In this document: in pieces, positions 1 through 9,170 of the stretch | Layout of the letters: each line of letters starts with the position of its first letter | Numbering within the stretch: the first letter of the stretch is position 1 | Source: Adenophora triphylla var. japonica | Lineage: Eukaryota > Streptophyta > Magnoliopsida > Asterales > Campanulaceae | DNA length: 64,000 bases | Direction of reading: 5' to 3' | Assembly: GCA_022495995.1 (NCBI GenBank) | Contig: JAFEMH010000338.1 | Span: forward strand, 765,001 to 829,000 | Program-made: the position numbers and the translations under genes | The notes under the pieces: model-generated | Seen by the model: the letters and a program-made list of their open reading frames with translations, nothing else | What the model was told of the DNA's origin: nothing | Databases searched by the model: none

Positions 1-454
1 AGAAACTTACGTCTACACTACGTTGCATAAAAAAGGGAGCTGGATGCAACTTAGACATGATTAATTAATAATTCTCCATATAACAGTACAGTAGTACTAT
101 TTATTTTAATAGTACAAAATAAATACTAAATTAATTCCAACCATTTACCTACAAACAAACAGGAAAATGTGACTAAGCTCACAGATATGGCGGACTACAA
201 AGCTCCATAGCTGTCTCTTGGCAGTCACCGGAGGTCTAATAGCCGAAAAATATGGAGATACTCCAGATCTGAGATCATCTCAGATCTGTTCAATCGATCG
301 ACCAGAAATGGCGGAGAAGTCGCAATCGTGCCGAAGACGAAGACGGAGACGGCAGAGTTGCTGTCGATCTGCTGCAATTGTGCCGGAGAAGTGAACTCCG
401 GCTAGAGAGAGTTTGACGAAGGTGTAGGTGGCGATGGTAAATTTGAAGAGGGAG
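1..454 (-). other. probable 5' transcribed leader of a host gene (partial)
   Basis: Read on the minus strand, this stretch follows a good TATA box and is CT-rich near the presumed transcription start, then becomes mixed-composition sequence like a plant 5' UTR. It holds only two very short upstream ORFs on the minus strand and no long reading frame. The coding region would lie off the left edge of the window. It is not related to the retrotransposons to its right. A non-coding transcript is equally possible; no protein can be named. Confidence 0.35.
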
Positions 455-530
455 ATAGAGAGAGTGTGGGTGTGTGGGTATTTATAGAGAGAATCTGGTC
501 GAAATGGAGAGTAGAAAGGTCGGAAACGGA
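455..530 (-). promoter_or_regulatory. minus-strand core promoter with TATA box
   Basis: The minus strand reads TATAAATA at 479-486. It is followed about 30 bases downstream by a CT-rich stretch typical of plant transcription start regions. Transcription would run leftwards. This is the only promoter in the window that does not belong to a mobile element. Seen: the motif and the composition. Inferred: use as a promoter. Confidence 0.4.
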
Positions 531-934
531 GGACAAGAGACGCCTGTGCCGGAGTTTAGGTCACCGGAGAAGAAAGGGATGGTGGGGTTGTGATTGGGTT
601 TGGAGAGAATGAGATTCACTGTGTGTGTGTGTTTTTTTAGAAAGAGAAAAAAAGAGAGAAAATAAAATTGAGAGAAAAAATGATAATAGAGAGTAGGGAA
701 GTGGGGGGTGTCTGGGGAATTTGATTTTGAAATTTTTTTTTTTTGGAATTAAGGAAAAGGCATTTCTTTAAACGGAAATACATATGGACATGGAGGGCCC
801 TTGGGAAAAATTTTCCATAATCTAATACGGAGTACATAAAATTTGACACGATAAGGGCTCGTCTGGTGCACAGTTTTAAAAACGGAGAAATTTTTTATAC
901 GGAGCTTTCTAAAATGATTATATTTATAAACGTA
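531..934. other. AT-rich non-coding stretch with GT microsatellite
   Basis: Nothing coding is seen. A short (GT) run lies around 620-632, followed by T- and A-rich tracts. Probably upstream DNA of the leftward promoter. The small open frames here have low-complexity composition and are not credible genes. Confidence 0.4.
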
Positions 935-1152
935 CTAGTAAAAGCCCGTGTCCGAGGACACGTTTTTATTTTTTATTTTTTAATTAAGCTCGTCCGAGGA
1001 CACGTTTTTTTTTTTTAATTAAATTTTTTTTTTAAGGGCAAAATGGAAAAGGGACAACTTAGTGAGGACAAAATAGAAAATTTGAAAGTTGACACTATTC
1101 ATAATACTGGTCACATGGTGAGGTGGACCGTTCTAATTTATACTATATATTT
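935..1152 (-). mobile_element. candidate non-autonomous Helitron, 3' end at 935
   Basis: On the minus strand a perfect short hairpin (CGTGTCC-TC-GGACACG, 947-962) is followed about 8 bases later by CTAG and then T at 934. A short hairpin just before CTRR with a T target base is how Helitron 3' ends look. A second copy of most of the hairpin lies around 990-1005. The other boundary, placed near 1152 in an AT-rich stretch, is a guess. No Rep/helicase coding is present. Confidence 0.3.
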
Positions 1153-1240
1153 GGTACATCATTTTAAAATGCTAATATGGAATTTGAATATTTATATGCA
1201 ATGACATTTCCACCCTTTAGGAATAACAATATTTCTTTTA

Positions 1241-1365
1241 TACTCCCTTTGTCTCAAATTGAATAACTTATTTTATCTCCAAATGATGAACCCAAAATTT
1301 TCAAAATAACTTCTAAATTTAAAATAGTCATTCATTTCAGCGATTTCAGCGGGACGGAGGGATTA
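1241..1365. mobile_element. degenerate Stowaway-like MITE
   Basis: The left end reads TA-CTCCCTTTGTCTC and the right end GGGACGGAGGGA-TTA. These are inverted to each other and match the CTCCCTCCGTCCC-type terminal repeat of plant Stowaway (Tc1/mariner) MITEs, with TA at the left edge. The interior is AT-rich and non-coding, about 125 bp long, which is normal for the family. Confidence 0.5.
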
Positions 1366-1378
1366 CTCCACTATATAA

Positions 1379-1602
1379 GGCTCCGTTTGTTTCACCGTAA
1401 AACATTTTCCGGAAAATGTTTTCCGGAAAATAACCTGTTTTACGGTGTTTGGTTAGCCCCCGGAAAATGTTTTCCGGAAAATAACTCGTTTTCCGCTGTT
1501 TGGTTGCCTAAGTAAAACGTTTTCCGGAAAACATTTTACGCCCTTCCTAAGTAAAACGACCTACTGACCTTGTCCTAAGTAAAACATTTTCCGGAAAATG
1601 GA
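1379..1602. repeat. cluster of TTTTCCGGAAAA palindromes
   Basis: Five or so copies of ATTTTCCGGAAAAT-type palindromes are separated by GTAAAAC, GTTTGGTT and CCTAAGTAAAAC segments. The array looks like internally duplicated MITE-type DNA. No coding potential. It ends shortly before a poly-C run (about 1655-1667) that abuts element A1. Confidence 0.45.
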
Positions 1603-1669
1603 GGCCTTAATGTACAACTCATATTACGCCCGGTACAACCACCCCACTGCCTATCCCCCCCCCCCCACC

Positions 1670-3427
1670 TGTAAGTGCTCCAATTTGAGCTTGTTAGAAT
1701 TTTCGTTAGAAAATTAACGAAAGTTATAACATTTCTAACAATTCCTAACTATCCTAACATTTCTAACAAAGTGAGGGTAAAATGGGCATTGTTATTTAAG
1801 GTTAAACCTTAAAAAGAATCTCAAAAAGCAAAACAAAAGAAGAAAACCAAAAATGGCAATGGCTGGAAACATAAACTGGCTGTCTAATTTGAATTTCAAA
1901 AAGATTATTCCTCTTGTCCAAAGCCTGAAGCTGCATTTAATGAACAGTGCACGCTGCAGGTCCTGTCCGCGCGGATGGGTTTGTAATTTTCAGAGGGCTA
2001 TAAATTGAGCCCTCCAGTCACAAAAATAAGAAGGAAGAACACAATTGCACCGAACCTCTGGCGAAATATAGAGAGAAAACAGTGAGAATTCTTCAAGAAT
2101 TGTCACCTTTTTCTCTCCAATCTTTCCCAACTCATACTCATCCACTCACTCTCATATTAAAGCCCTAAACACTCATACACTCAAGCCAAACACTCAAGAA
2201 CACAAGGAAGATTGGTAAACCCTCCTCTTCCTAACCCTAAATCTCATCCATGCATGCATCTTCAAACTACAAAATGTAGTTCTTTCATCTTCTTTCTTTA
2301 GATCTAAGAAGATCACCATGGAAGACCATCTCCATGGATGATCTTCTACAAAGATCAACATTATTTTCAAAGCTTTTCTTGCTTACTTGCAAAAATGCAC
2401 TTTCAAAACCCTAAAAAACCATTTTCAAGCACTAAATCTTGATTTCAAAGGATAAAATTCCCCTTCCCAAGCAAATGAAATGCTTAGTCCTAATGTACCC
2501 CAAGGATGGTTTGGTATAGTTGATTCACCACTAAAATGTCTAGTGATCACTAACCAAAACCTAGGGAAATGGGGACAAGCATGGATGCAAAACCCCCCTT
2601 AAAATCATATTTTCTTTCTTGAGAAGTTGCTGTCCAGTAGCAATTTTCTCAGACCCCAGTCCATGGTCTTAATTTTTGGACACAGATGAACTTGGAATTT
2701 GGTGTTGACTACAAAATACTTTTTGTAGCCAACATCCAGAGCTTTCCAGACATATTTTTATCTTATTTTTTGGGTGAGTAAAACTCCTCTTTTCAAATTT
2801 TCTTTCAGAGGCTAGTTCATCAGCTTCTGGGAATCCAGATCTCATATCTGAGGTTTCCAGAAGGTTTTGACCCCTCAAATCTTCTCCAAAATGGAAAATT
2901 CCTTCGCACAAACTTTATTTAAGGTGTCTAGAACAACTTTCATTCTCTGAGTTTATCCAGATTATGAAGTTTTAAGACCCTTGAATCCCTTTCAAAATCA
3001 AAGGTCCACTGCCTTTTTCATTCTGGCAGAAATGGCTCTCAACTTCAAAAGGTCTTTTGAGTACCAAATCTCAATCCAAAAATCTTCCAAAAAATCATGG
3101 GATCAGTTTAAAGTCTTAAAAAGATATCCCAATTTTTACTTTTCTGAGTTTCAACTTATTTTGGCCAAAACACCCACACACACACACACACACAAATGAT
3201 TTTCAGCTTGGAAGACTCGTTTTACGAGGCGCGTCGGGTGCACACTAACGTCCTTCCCGACGCGTAACATGACCTCCGAACCTAAATCTCTGATCTCGGG
3301 CTTTTTTCAAAGTTTTGGCCCTCAAAATTAAAATGGCGTGGCGACTCCGTTTTTTTCCGGTTTTATTTGGTTTTTTCAAAGAAACGCAAAAACCGAATTT
3401 TTCCCGCGAAATGGCAACATCATCACA
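1670..3427 (+). repeat. 5' LTR of A1
   Basis: Starts TGTAAGTGCTCC and ends CATCACA, giving TG...CA ends; 1,758 bp. The upstream part contains a CCGCGCGG palindrome (1967-1974) and a TATA box (TATAAAT, 1999-2005) with the transcript start expected about 30 bp later. A (CA)n microsatellite lies near 3176-3195. The sequence TGGCGACTCCG at 3339-3349 copies the first bases of the true PBS 90 bp upstream of it. The boundary is confirmed by the minus-strand copy 36784-38503 and the copy 46365-48055, whose flanks differ. Confidence 0.9.
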
Positions 3428-3428
3428 G

Positions 3429-3446
3429 TGGCGACTCCGCTGGGGA
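3429..3446 (+). other. primer binding site, tRNA-Arg type
   Basis: TGGCGACTCCGCTGGGGA begins one base after the LTR end. It is complementary, with one mismatch, to the 3' end of plant tRNA-Arg(ACG) plus CCA as I recall it. A tRNA-Arg primer is known for Ogre/Tat-type elements. Confidence 0.75.
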
Positions 3447-4985
3447 CTAAGCTTTTTTTAAAAAAAAATGGTATTTGGTATATTGGTGGAAACCACTAAA
3501 TTTCCCGTTATCGCCTCCTAACACGAGTCGGGGATAAATTGTGGTCTAACAATCCCACGTACCGGTATCACCGTTTTCAAAAAAAAAAGCTTTTGAGGGT
3601 CAAGCTTCCGTCCCGGCTTTGAAAATCATTTTTGTGTGTGTGTTGATTTTTGCACAGTTTTCATGTTGTTTTGGCCGCCTCGGAGAAAGTCAAAATTTTG
3701 ACTGTCGGAATAATGTCCCTAACTGTCGGAATTTTCGTGCTTATGTGCTCATTAAAACTTTCAAAAAAAAATTCAAAAAAAAAAAAGGATTTTCAAAAAA
3801 AAAAGAAAATTTCCAAAAAAAAAATCATGCATCATATTTTTAAGACACATAAAAAAAAAATTTCTATTTTACTCAGAAAAAGAATATAGACTGCTTGCAC
3901 ACTACGCGCACGTGACCGTACACTGCACACTACGTCCTTAACCCGGGGAAATCCTTGTCGCGGTCCGTTTGGTCTTATTACGCCTCTCGGATGAGCACAG
4001 GACTACCCAAACATCCCATGGAGCCTCGTGTCGACCATGCACTTGTCCGTGACACACTTTGTCCGAGACCCGGTTGGTTTTTAGTCTGGTCTGTGTCATG
4101 CCCTGTCCGTGTATAGACCTTTCCTTTCAAGCCTTTGTCGGCATACCGACTCAATATCTTTCGGGTCCCTAATCAGTCGAAGTTCTGCCGGTTTTCCGCC
4201 GCAGACTTTGACCAAGATATTGACCGGCGCCTTGACTTCGGCTCTGACTGGCACAAATTATACACTGACTCCCGGATTGACACCGAGTCATCAGGGATTA
4301 ATGATTATTCCATGCCTAATTACGGCTTAACTGACGACAAGTCAAGATCAATCGTGGATGCTTATCAGTCCAAATCATGCCGACTTTTCGTCGAGCCCCC
4401 GGACACGATCTTGACTTTTGACGTCAGCTTTGTCCGTAATTTACATCGAATGCTCGTTAAGACTCGATTACCCGCCAGACTTTTAGGATCGTTTTTCTTT
4501 CGGTCGGTGGGACCCGCTTGCCCTATGTGACCCTCGCCCGGGCCGCCCACCCCGGGAGGTCGAAATACAGTGTGGAATACGAGGGGCTTATAGACGTAGT
4601 GACGGGGCCCACCGATCCAGAATCGAGTAGTTTGCGAAAAAGAAGAGCAATCTTTTCCAACCGATTAGGTTAATAAAGCGTGTTTTAAGTAAACATGAAC
4701 AAATAACTGCATGTGTCGCATGAGCCTAAAGCCCAAACACCTACCCTCCTTCCATTCCCGACATCCGAACCTCCATGTCCTTTCCCCCGCAGCCTCCGCA
4801 CAAAGCTTGGTTTCGGCACCGGGTCACTTGGTTTGATCAGGTTGGGAAGAGTCAAGCGCGTCATCGCTTCGCCATTTGTTCCGACTCCGGTTTCGTAATG
4901 TCCGCCTCACCCGTAATGATGGGGATAACGTCACTCCGCCTCCCGGACCCTCGTACAGAGCAACAAAGGGAATCGCCAGCGTAAC
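3447..4985 (+). other. untranslated leader of A1
   Basis: About 1.5 kb between PBS and gag with only short unrelated frames. The first part is A-rich with homopolymer runs. The later part has repeated CTTGAC/GTCAAGA words and the conserved block at 4501-4605. The same leader is found in A2 (inverted) and A3, and its later part also resembles the B leader. Probably carries RNA packaging or dimerisation signals. Confidence 0.6.
4501..4605 (+). promoter_or_regulatory. conserved leader block with GC-rich stem-loop (A1 copy)
   Basis: A block of about 105 bases is kept almost unchanged in four leaders from two families: here, 8779-8883 (B+), 35590-35692 (A2, inverted) and 49108-49213 (A3). It contains CGCCCGGG followed by CCCCGGGAGGTC, able to fold into a bulged stem with self-complementary CCCGGG. 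The end reads GAGGGGCTTATAGACGTAG in all copies. Packaging/dimer-linkage function is inferred. Confidence 0.55.
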
Positions 4986-5825
4986 GTATGAGGTTACGAC
5001 AGAAGCACAGCCTAAATGCCTTATGGGAGGCTATTAAGAGTCACTTCGGTCGGCCGCCACTCAATCCGATGGCACCTTCACCGTGGAAGAAGACGAGGAT
5101 GCCAACCCTACTCTCGCCGCCCGATTACACCAGGATGCCGCCACCCACCTCCTATGGCGCCACTACCGTAACCCATGCTCCTCGATTTTCGGGTCACCAC
5201 TCTCCCAACCACGCACCACCGGATCCACGCAGCCCGACGGCACAAATCAGTGGGGCAAAATCGCACGGAATGTCTTCTCATGGTCGGCTATCTCGAATGC
5301 CACAGCTAATCGGGATCCCTCCTCGCCGAACCGATCAATCCGACCCCACAAGAATGTACCAGCTCGGAATGCCGCCACAACTTGGTTCTGGGCCACAGTC
5401 GAGCCCTCCTCGTAACAAGCACTAGTTCAACTGCTCCTCACACAAATCCATTCCTCACTCGAGACTTCTATGGGTTACCAAGCCTCCATCCCTGTCATCC
5501 GAATCACCAGACCGCAGCATTCCCCCGGGCTACACACCTTCACCACACCATGCATCTAACAATCCGACAAGGCCCGCACTCAAGCCTACTTACGGGCCCC
5601 ACTGAAATCCAAGTTATCCGCCACATCGGGCTGCCACCTACTTTGCCATTGAAAATCAACAAAGAAGCCGCAAGGTTCTACCCTTTGCTCGTGCTCCTAC
5701 TCATGCTCCCAGTGGTAACTCACCCAGACGGGTTTTCACCTACGTCCTGACCGGCCGTTCCTCCACCCGCTCCGGGTAGCTCCTCTCTCTAGCTCAGCCA
5801 CTAACTTGAATTCCATGGTTCCGCC
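4986..5825 (+). pseudogene. gag: gag, N-terminal part, frameshifted (A1)
   Basis: Corresponds to the N-terminal, proline/glutamine-rich part of the A2 gag (34130-35208). Both start with M-R-L-R-Q and share words such as YxRMPPPTSYG, GMSSHG and RMPQLIGIPP. At least two frame changes are visible: one near the start and one near 5400, where reading shifts to the frame ending at 5750. The conserved capsid-like region and zinc knuckle are missing because the element ends at 5825 in the codons before the WFMEQHKEMKAQ segment seen in A2. Confidence 0.7.
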
Positions 5826-7426
5826 TGTAAGTACCCAAATCTGGCTCATGCCTTCCGGTTAATTTTCCCGACATTTCGGTAAATTTTCCGGTAATTCCCC
5901 AGACCTTCCCAGCATTCCGGAAACATTCCGGAACTGTTTTTAATTAAATAAAGGGCTGAAGGGAGCCTTCCTAATTAAGAAACACGTTTTTCTTAATTAG
6001 GGAGAGGCTTCTAGAATAATGCCACCTTGCATGGTTCTAGAATGCTGAGTCATTGTGGATAAGCCCGCACGGCCTCATTTGCAAAGGGCCTGCAGCCGCA
6101 CGGCTTCATTAGCCTTATCCGCATCGCCTATAAATAGAGCCCTCCTCTACCCATTTTGATCATCAACAAGAAGCATAATACTCTCATAATACGAAGAAAA
6201 TCCCCCAAGGAGCTGCTGGAAGTCCAAGAAGGTGAAGAAGAAGCTCAAGAAGCCATCTCCCTCCTCCTTGAAGACCCAAGAAGAACCTCTCCTCCTAGCT
6301 CCGTCCGAAGAAGCGAAGGAAACGATTGGTAACCTCGCACGCCCTAACCTTGCATTTTAATTGATATACTTGCTCATTGCATTCATATATCTTGCTTGGG
6401 ACTTGGCATTTATTCATAAAGATCATATCTTTATCACCCCCTTTCCCCTTTGCATGCATTAAGACCTCATTTGTCATAAAAATGTAGTCTTTTTCATAAA
6501 GGTGCATCCTTTGCACCTAAAATCCCTATTTTCCAATAAAAATGTCATCTTTATGCATCATTTGCATATAGAGATCCAATCTTTTTCAATAAAAATGCAT
6601 CCTTTGCATTCAAAAACCTTTTCAATGCATCATTTGCATAAAAATCAAATCTTTATGCATCATTTGCATAAAGATCATTTCTTTAAATCAAAAAGCATCA
6701 TTTGCAACCTAAAAATGTCATCTTTTCATTAAAGAGTCATTTTTTTATCATGCATTTCCCTTTTCCCCCAACCTTGGAACGGACCGGTGTAAAAGTTCTC
6801 ATCTTTGCATCGTTCCTTCCATTAAAGGTTCATGATTTCTTTAGGAAAAGGATAACCTTGAACCCTATATCTCCGATTATCGCTTAAGAATGAGTATGAA
6901 GCCTCTATACGAGCTCGACCGTCTTAAAGCGTAGGATTGATGGGCTAAGGACATTCCTTCCTAAAGAACCTCATCTTTGACCCAAAAGAGAGTCATTCTC
7001 TCGATCACGCAAGTCCCGAGGGTCCCGAGGTTTAAAATGCGATGATCATAAGTCATAAGATGAGGACGGGATCATAATCCCAAATACATAAATTCCAAGG
7101 AATCCCGAGCGACAACCAACAAATGGTTTGTACGTCCGGAAGATAACTTGGGACATTCCCCCCCTTTATTTTCAAACACATGCACACAAAGAAAGCACGC
7201 AAGCAAACACGATTAATGAAATCTAGGGAGACTTGCTCCGGCAAGGCACTTTGGGTGAACGCCAAACGTTCTTCCCAAGGGGTAACTTAACCTCCGAACC
7301 CATAAAACCTTTTTTTCAAAGTTTTGAGGTAATCAAAATGGCGTGGCGACTCCGTTTTTCAAATAACTCGGATGTCTTCAAACTCGCGTGAATTCCAATA
7401 AACAAAATTTTGGGCACACATTCACA
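5826..7426 (+). repeat. 5' LTR of B+
   Basis: Starts TGTAAGTACCCAAATC and ends ACATTCACA. It carries the paired CCGCACGG palindromes and TATAAATAG. A stretch at about 6400-6740 contains many degenerate copies of ATGCATCATTTGCATAAA. TGGCGACTCCG, the decoy PBS, lies at 7344-7354. The right-hand ~1.4 kb is nearly identical to the 3' LTR; the first ~170 bp are clearly more diverged. The 73-aa minus-strand frame inside it (also in the 3' LTR) comes from the CATTTGCAT repeats and is not a gene. Confidence 0.9.
6060..6140 (+). promoter_or_regulatory. LTR promoter of B+: paired palindromes and TATA box
   Basis: CCGCACGG at 6065-6072 and again at 6096-6103 (31 bp apart) precede TATAAATAG at 6129-6137. 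The start of element RNA is expected about 30 bp further on, near ACCCATTTTGATCATC. The same palindrome pair lies upstream of both antisense ORFs of this element. The 3' LTR copy has the same arrangement around 20876-20950. Confidence 0.65.
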
Positions 7427-7430
7427 GCCA

Positions 7431-7447
7431 TGGCGACTATTGGGATC
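7431..7447 (+). other. degenerate primer binding site
   Basis: TGGCGACTATTGGGATC lies four bases after the LTR end. The first eight bases match the tRNA-Arg PBS of family A. The rest fits only if small deletions are allowed, so this is a decayed or variant tRNA-Arg site. Confidence 0.5.
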
Positions 7448-9170
7448 ATCCCAAAGGAGAAAAGCTTTATTTTCAAAAACAAAAGTCGATACTTGGTATA
7501 TAGGTGGACCCCACTTACCCTTCCTGTATCGCTCCCTAACCCGGGGCTTGGGATAACAAGGTGGTTTAACAATCCCACGTACCAGTATCCCTTTTTGAAA
7601 AAAAAATTTTTGAAAAAAATACAAAAAGCTTTTCCCTTTGAGCGGGTTAGACTCCCATCGCCGATTTCATTAATCGTGCTTGCTTTCTTTTACCATGCAT
7701 TGCATCATTTGCATCTTGGAATCTGTGCATACTTTGAAATGGGAAATAACCCGAAAAATAGCAAAAGGAGTGGAACCTGGAAAATTGATCCACGCTCGCA
7801 CGGCTAATCCTCATAGGATTCGACCATACGACCTCGGTGGCAATTCCACCGGGGAAAAATCATGGTTAATCTGGGCATCCTAGCAGCTTGGGGCTATTCA
7901 GCTCCATGATCGACTGGGCTCCTTAAAATTTACGTGCTTATGTGTTGCATTTTCCCCGTCCCGAAAATCATTCCTTTAAAACACATTTATGAAAATCTCT
8001 CGTTTTAACTCAAAAAGGAACATTTTTAGGAGACCGCACACTACGCGCACCCGATATATCCCGTACACTTTTGCACGCACGTCCTCAAACCCGAGGGTGG
8101 TTCCAGTGCAGCCACGGACAGCCTTACGATGCTCCCGGCGCGCACGGAATCATCCCAACCTCCCCATGGCAAAGGTCGACCAATGCACCCGTGTCACATG
8201 TTTCAAAAATCCGTGACTTTTGGTTGGTTTTTGGTCTAGTCCGTGTCATATAGCCCAGTTGCATACCCACGTAAAGGTCAAGCCTTAGCTCATAACGGAA
8301 ACCAAGATTTTCGCTCAAGCGAAATTCTGCCGAAATTCCGACAAGGAAAAATCGGTGGGATCTTGACTCCGACATTGACTATTGACCTTGACCCGCACGG
8401 AATGCGTAAGAGTCAAGACCAAGTCTTTGCCCAAAAATCAAAAGATCTTTCGCTCAAGCGAAGCTCTGCCAAAATTCCGACAAGGAAAAATTGGCAAGAT
8501 CTTGACCGGCATTGACTTCGATTCCAACTCACGCACTGCGTATGCAACGAAGTTCAATGTGACACTGTGTCATCCGGCTTTCGCCGCCCGACCCATGCCT
8601 ATTATATTCTCGGACATTACCGAAGGTCGAAACCGTCATTCGCTCAAGCGAAACTCGCTAAAGATCCGTCGAGGCAGAGAGACGAGACTTTCACGGTATT
8701 GCCTTGACTATAATCCGCATCGCTCGTGCGTTGAAAGGTCCTATGACCCGCTAGACCCGATAGGAGCGTTCTTTACTCTCGGTCGGTGGGATCCGCGTGC
8801 CCTATAGGACCCTCGCCCGGGCCGTCCACCCCGGGAGGTCGAAATACAGGTGGAATACGAGGGGCTTATAGACGTAGTGACGGAACCCACCGATCCAGAT
8901 CTAGAGTAGTTGTGAAAAAGAAGGGCGTAACCCCTTTTCCAACCAAATAGATATTAATAAAAGACACTGTTTTAAGTAAACTTGAAGATTCTAATTTGCA
9001 TATTGCACGAGCCTTCACTCTAAACACCTACCCCGAGTCTAAACCTTTCCTATCCCTTTCCCGCAGCCGAGAAAGAAGTGGGTGAGAACACCGGGTCGCC
9101 GACTTGTTAGCGCAGAATCCTCAGACAGTTCGCGAATCCTCGGTTTTGTCGGCTTTTCGGTGTCAAAATG
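7448..9170 (+). other. untranslated leader of B+ with repeated hairpins
   Basis: No credible coding. Three copies of the perfect hairpin TTCGCTCAAGCGAA are at 8310-8323, 8449-8462 and 8639-8652; the first two are followed by related CTGCC(G/A)AAATTCCGACAAGG text. CTTGAC-type words recur as in the A leader. The block at 8779-8883 is the B copy of the conserved leader block. Near 9061 the text CCCTTTCCCGCAGCC parallels the end of the A leader just before gag. Confidence 0.6.
8779..8883 (+). promoter_or_regulatory. conserved leader block with GC-rich stem-loop (B copy)
   Basis: Nearly identical to the family A leader block despite unrelated LTR sequences. GACCCTCGCCCGGG can pair with CCCCGGGAGGTC across a short loop. 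It is followed by GTCGAAATACAGGTGGAATA and GAGGGGCTTATAGACG, also kept in all copies. The conservation argues for an RNA-level role. Confidence 0.55.

Larger units (their letters stand above)
1670..5825 (+). mobile_element. element A1: truncated Tat-lineage Ty3/gypsy retrotransposon
   Basis: It consists of a 5' LTR (1670-3427), a PBS like tRNA-Arg, a long leader and the start of gag. It stops in the middle of gag at 5825, where the LTR of element B+ begins. A2 (minus strand, 26136-38503) and A3 (46365-53792) belong to the same family: their LTRs begin with the same TGTAAGTRCTCC and the leaders are closely alike. The rest of A1 (protease to 3' LTR) is not found to the right of B+, so it was lost or lies elsewhere. 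Non-autonomous and dead. Confidence 0.85.

Noticed and set aside
637..849. 70-residue minus-strand frame upstream of the host promoter
   Set aside because: Low-complexity Lys/Phe/Ser content from T/A tracts, upstream of the promoter and without any recognisable domain.
3429..3446. Possible tRNA-Arg gene
   Set aside because: Only the 18-base complement to the tRNA 3' end is present, as expected of a primer binding site; no cloverleaf around it.
4109..4550. Frames in the A leader present in A1, A2 and A3
   Set aside because: Frames change between copies and carry indels not in multiples of three; the DNA is conserved as leader, not as protein.
6295..6516. 73-residue minus-strand frame present identically at 6295-6516 and 21106-21327
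   Set aside because: It lies inside the two LTR copies and is built from CATTTGCAT repeats; identity reflects LTR identity, not coding constraint.
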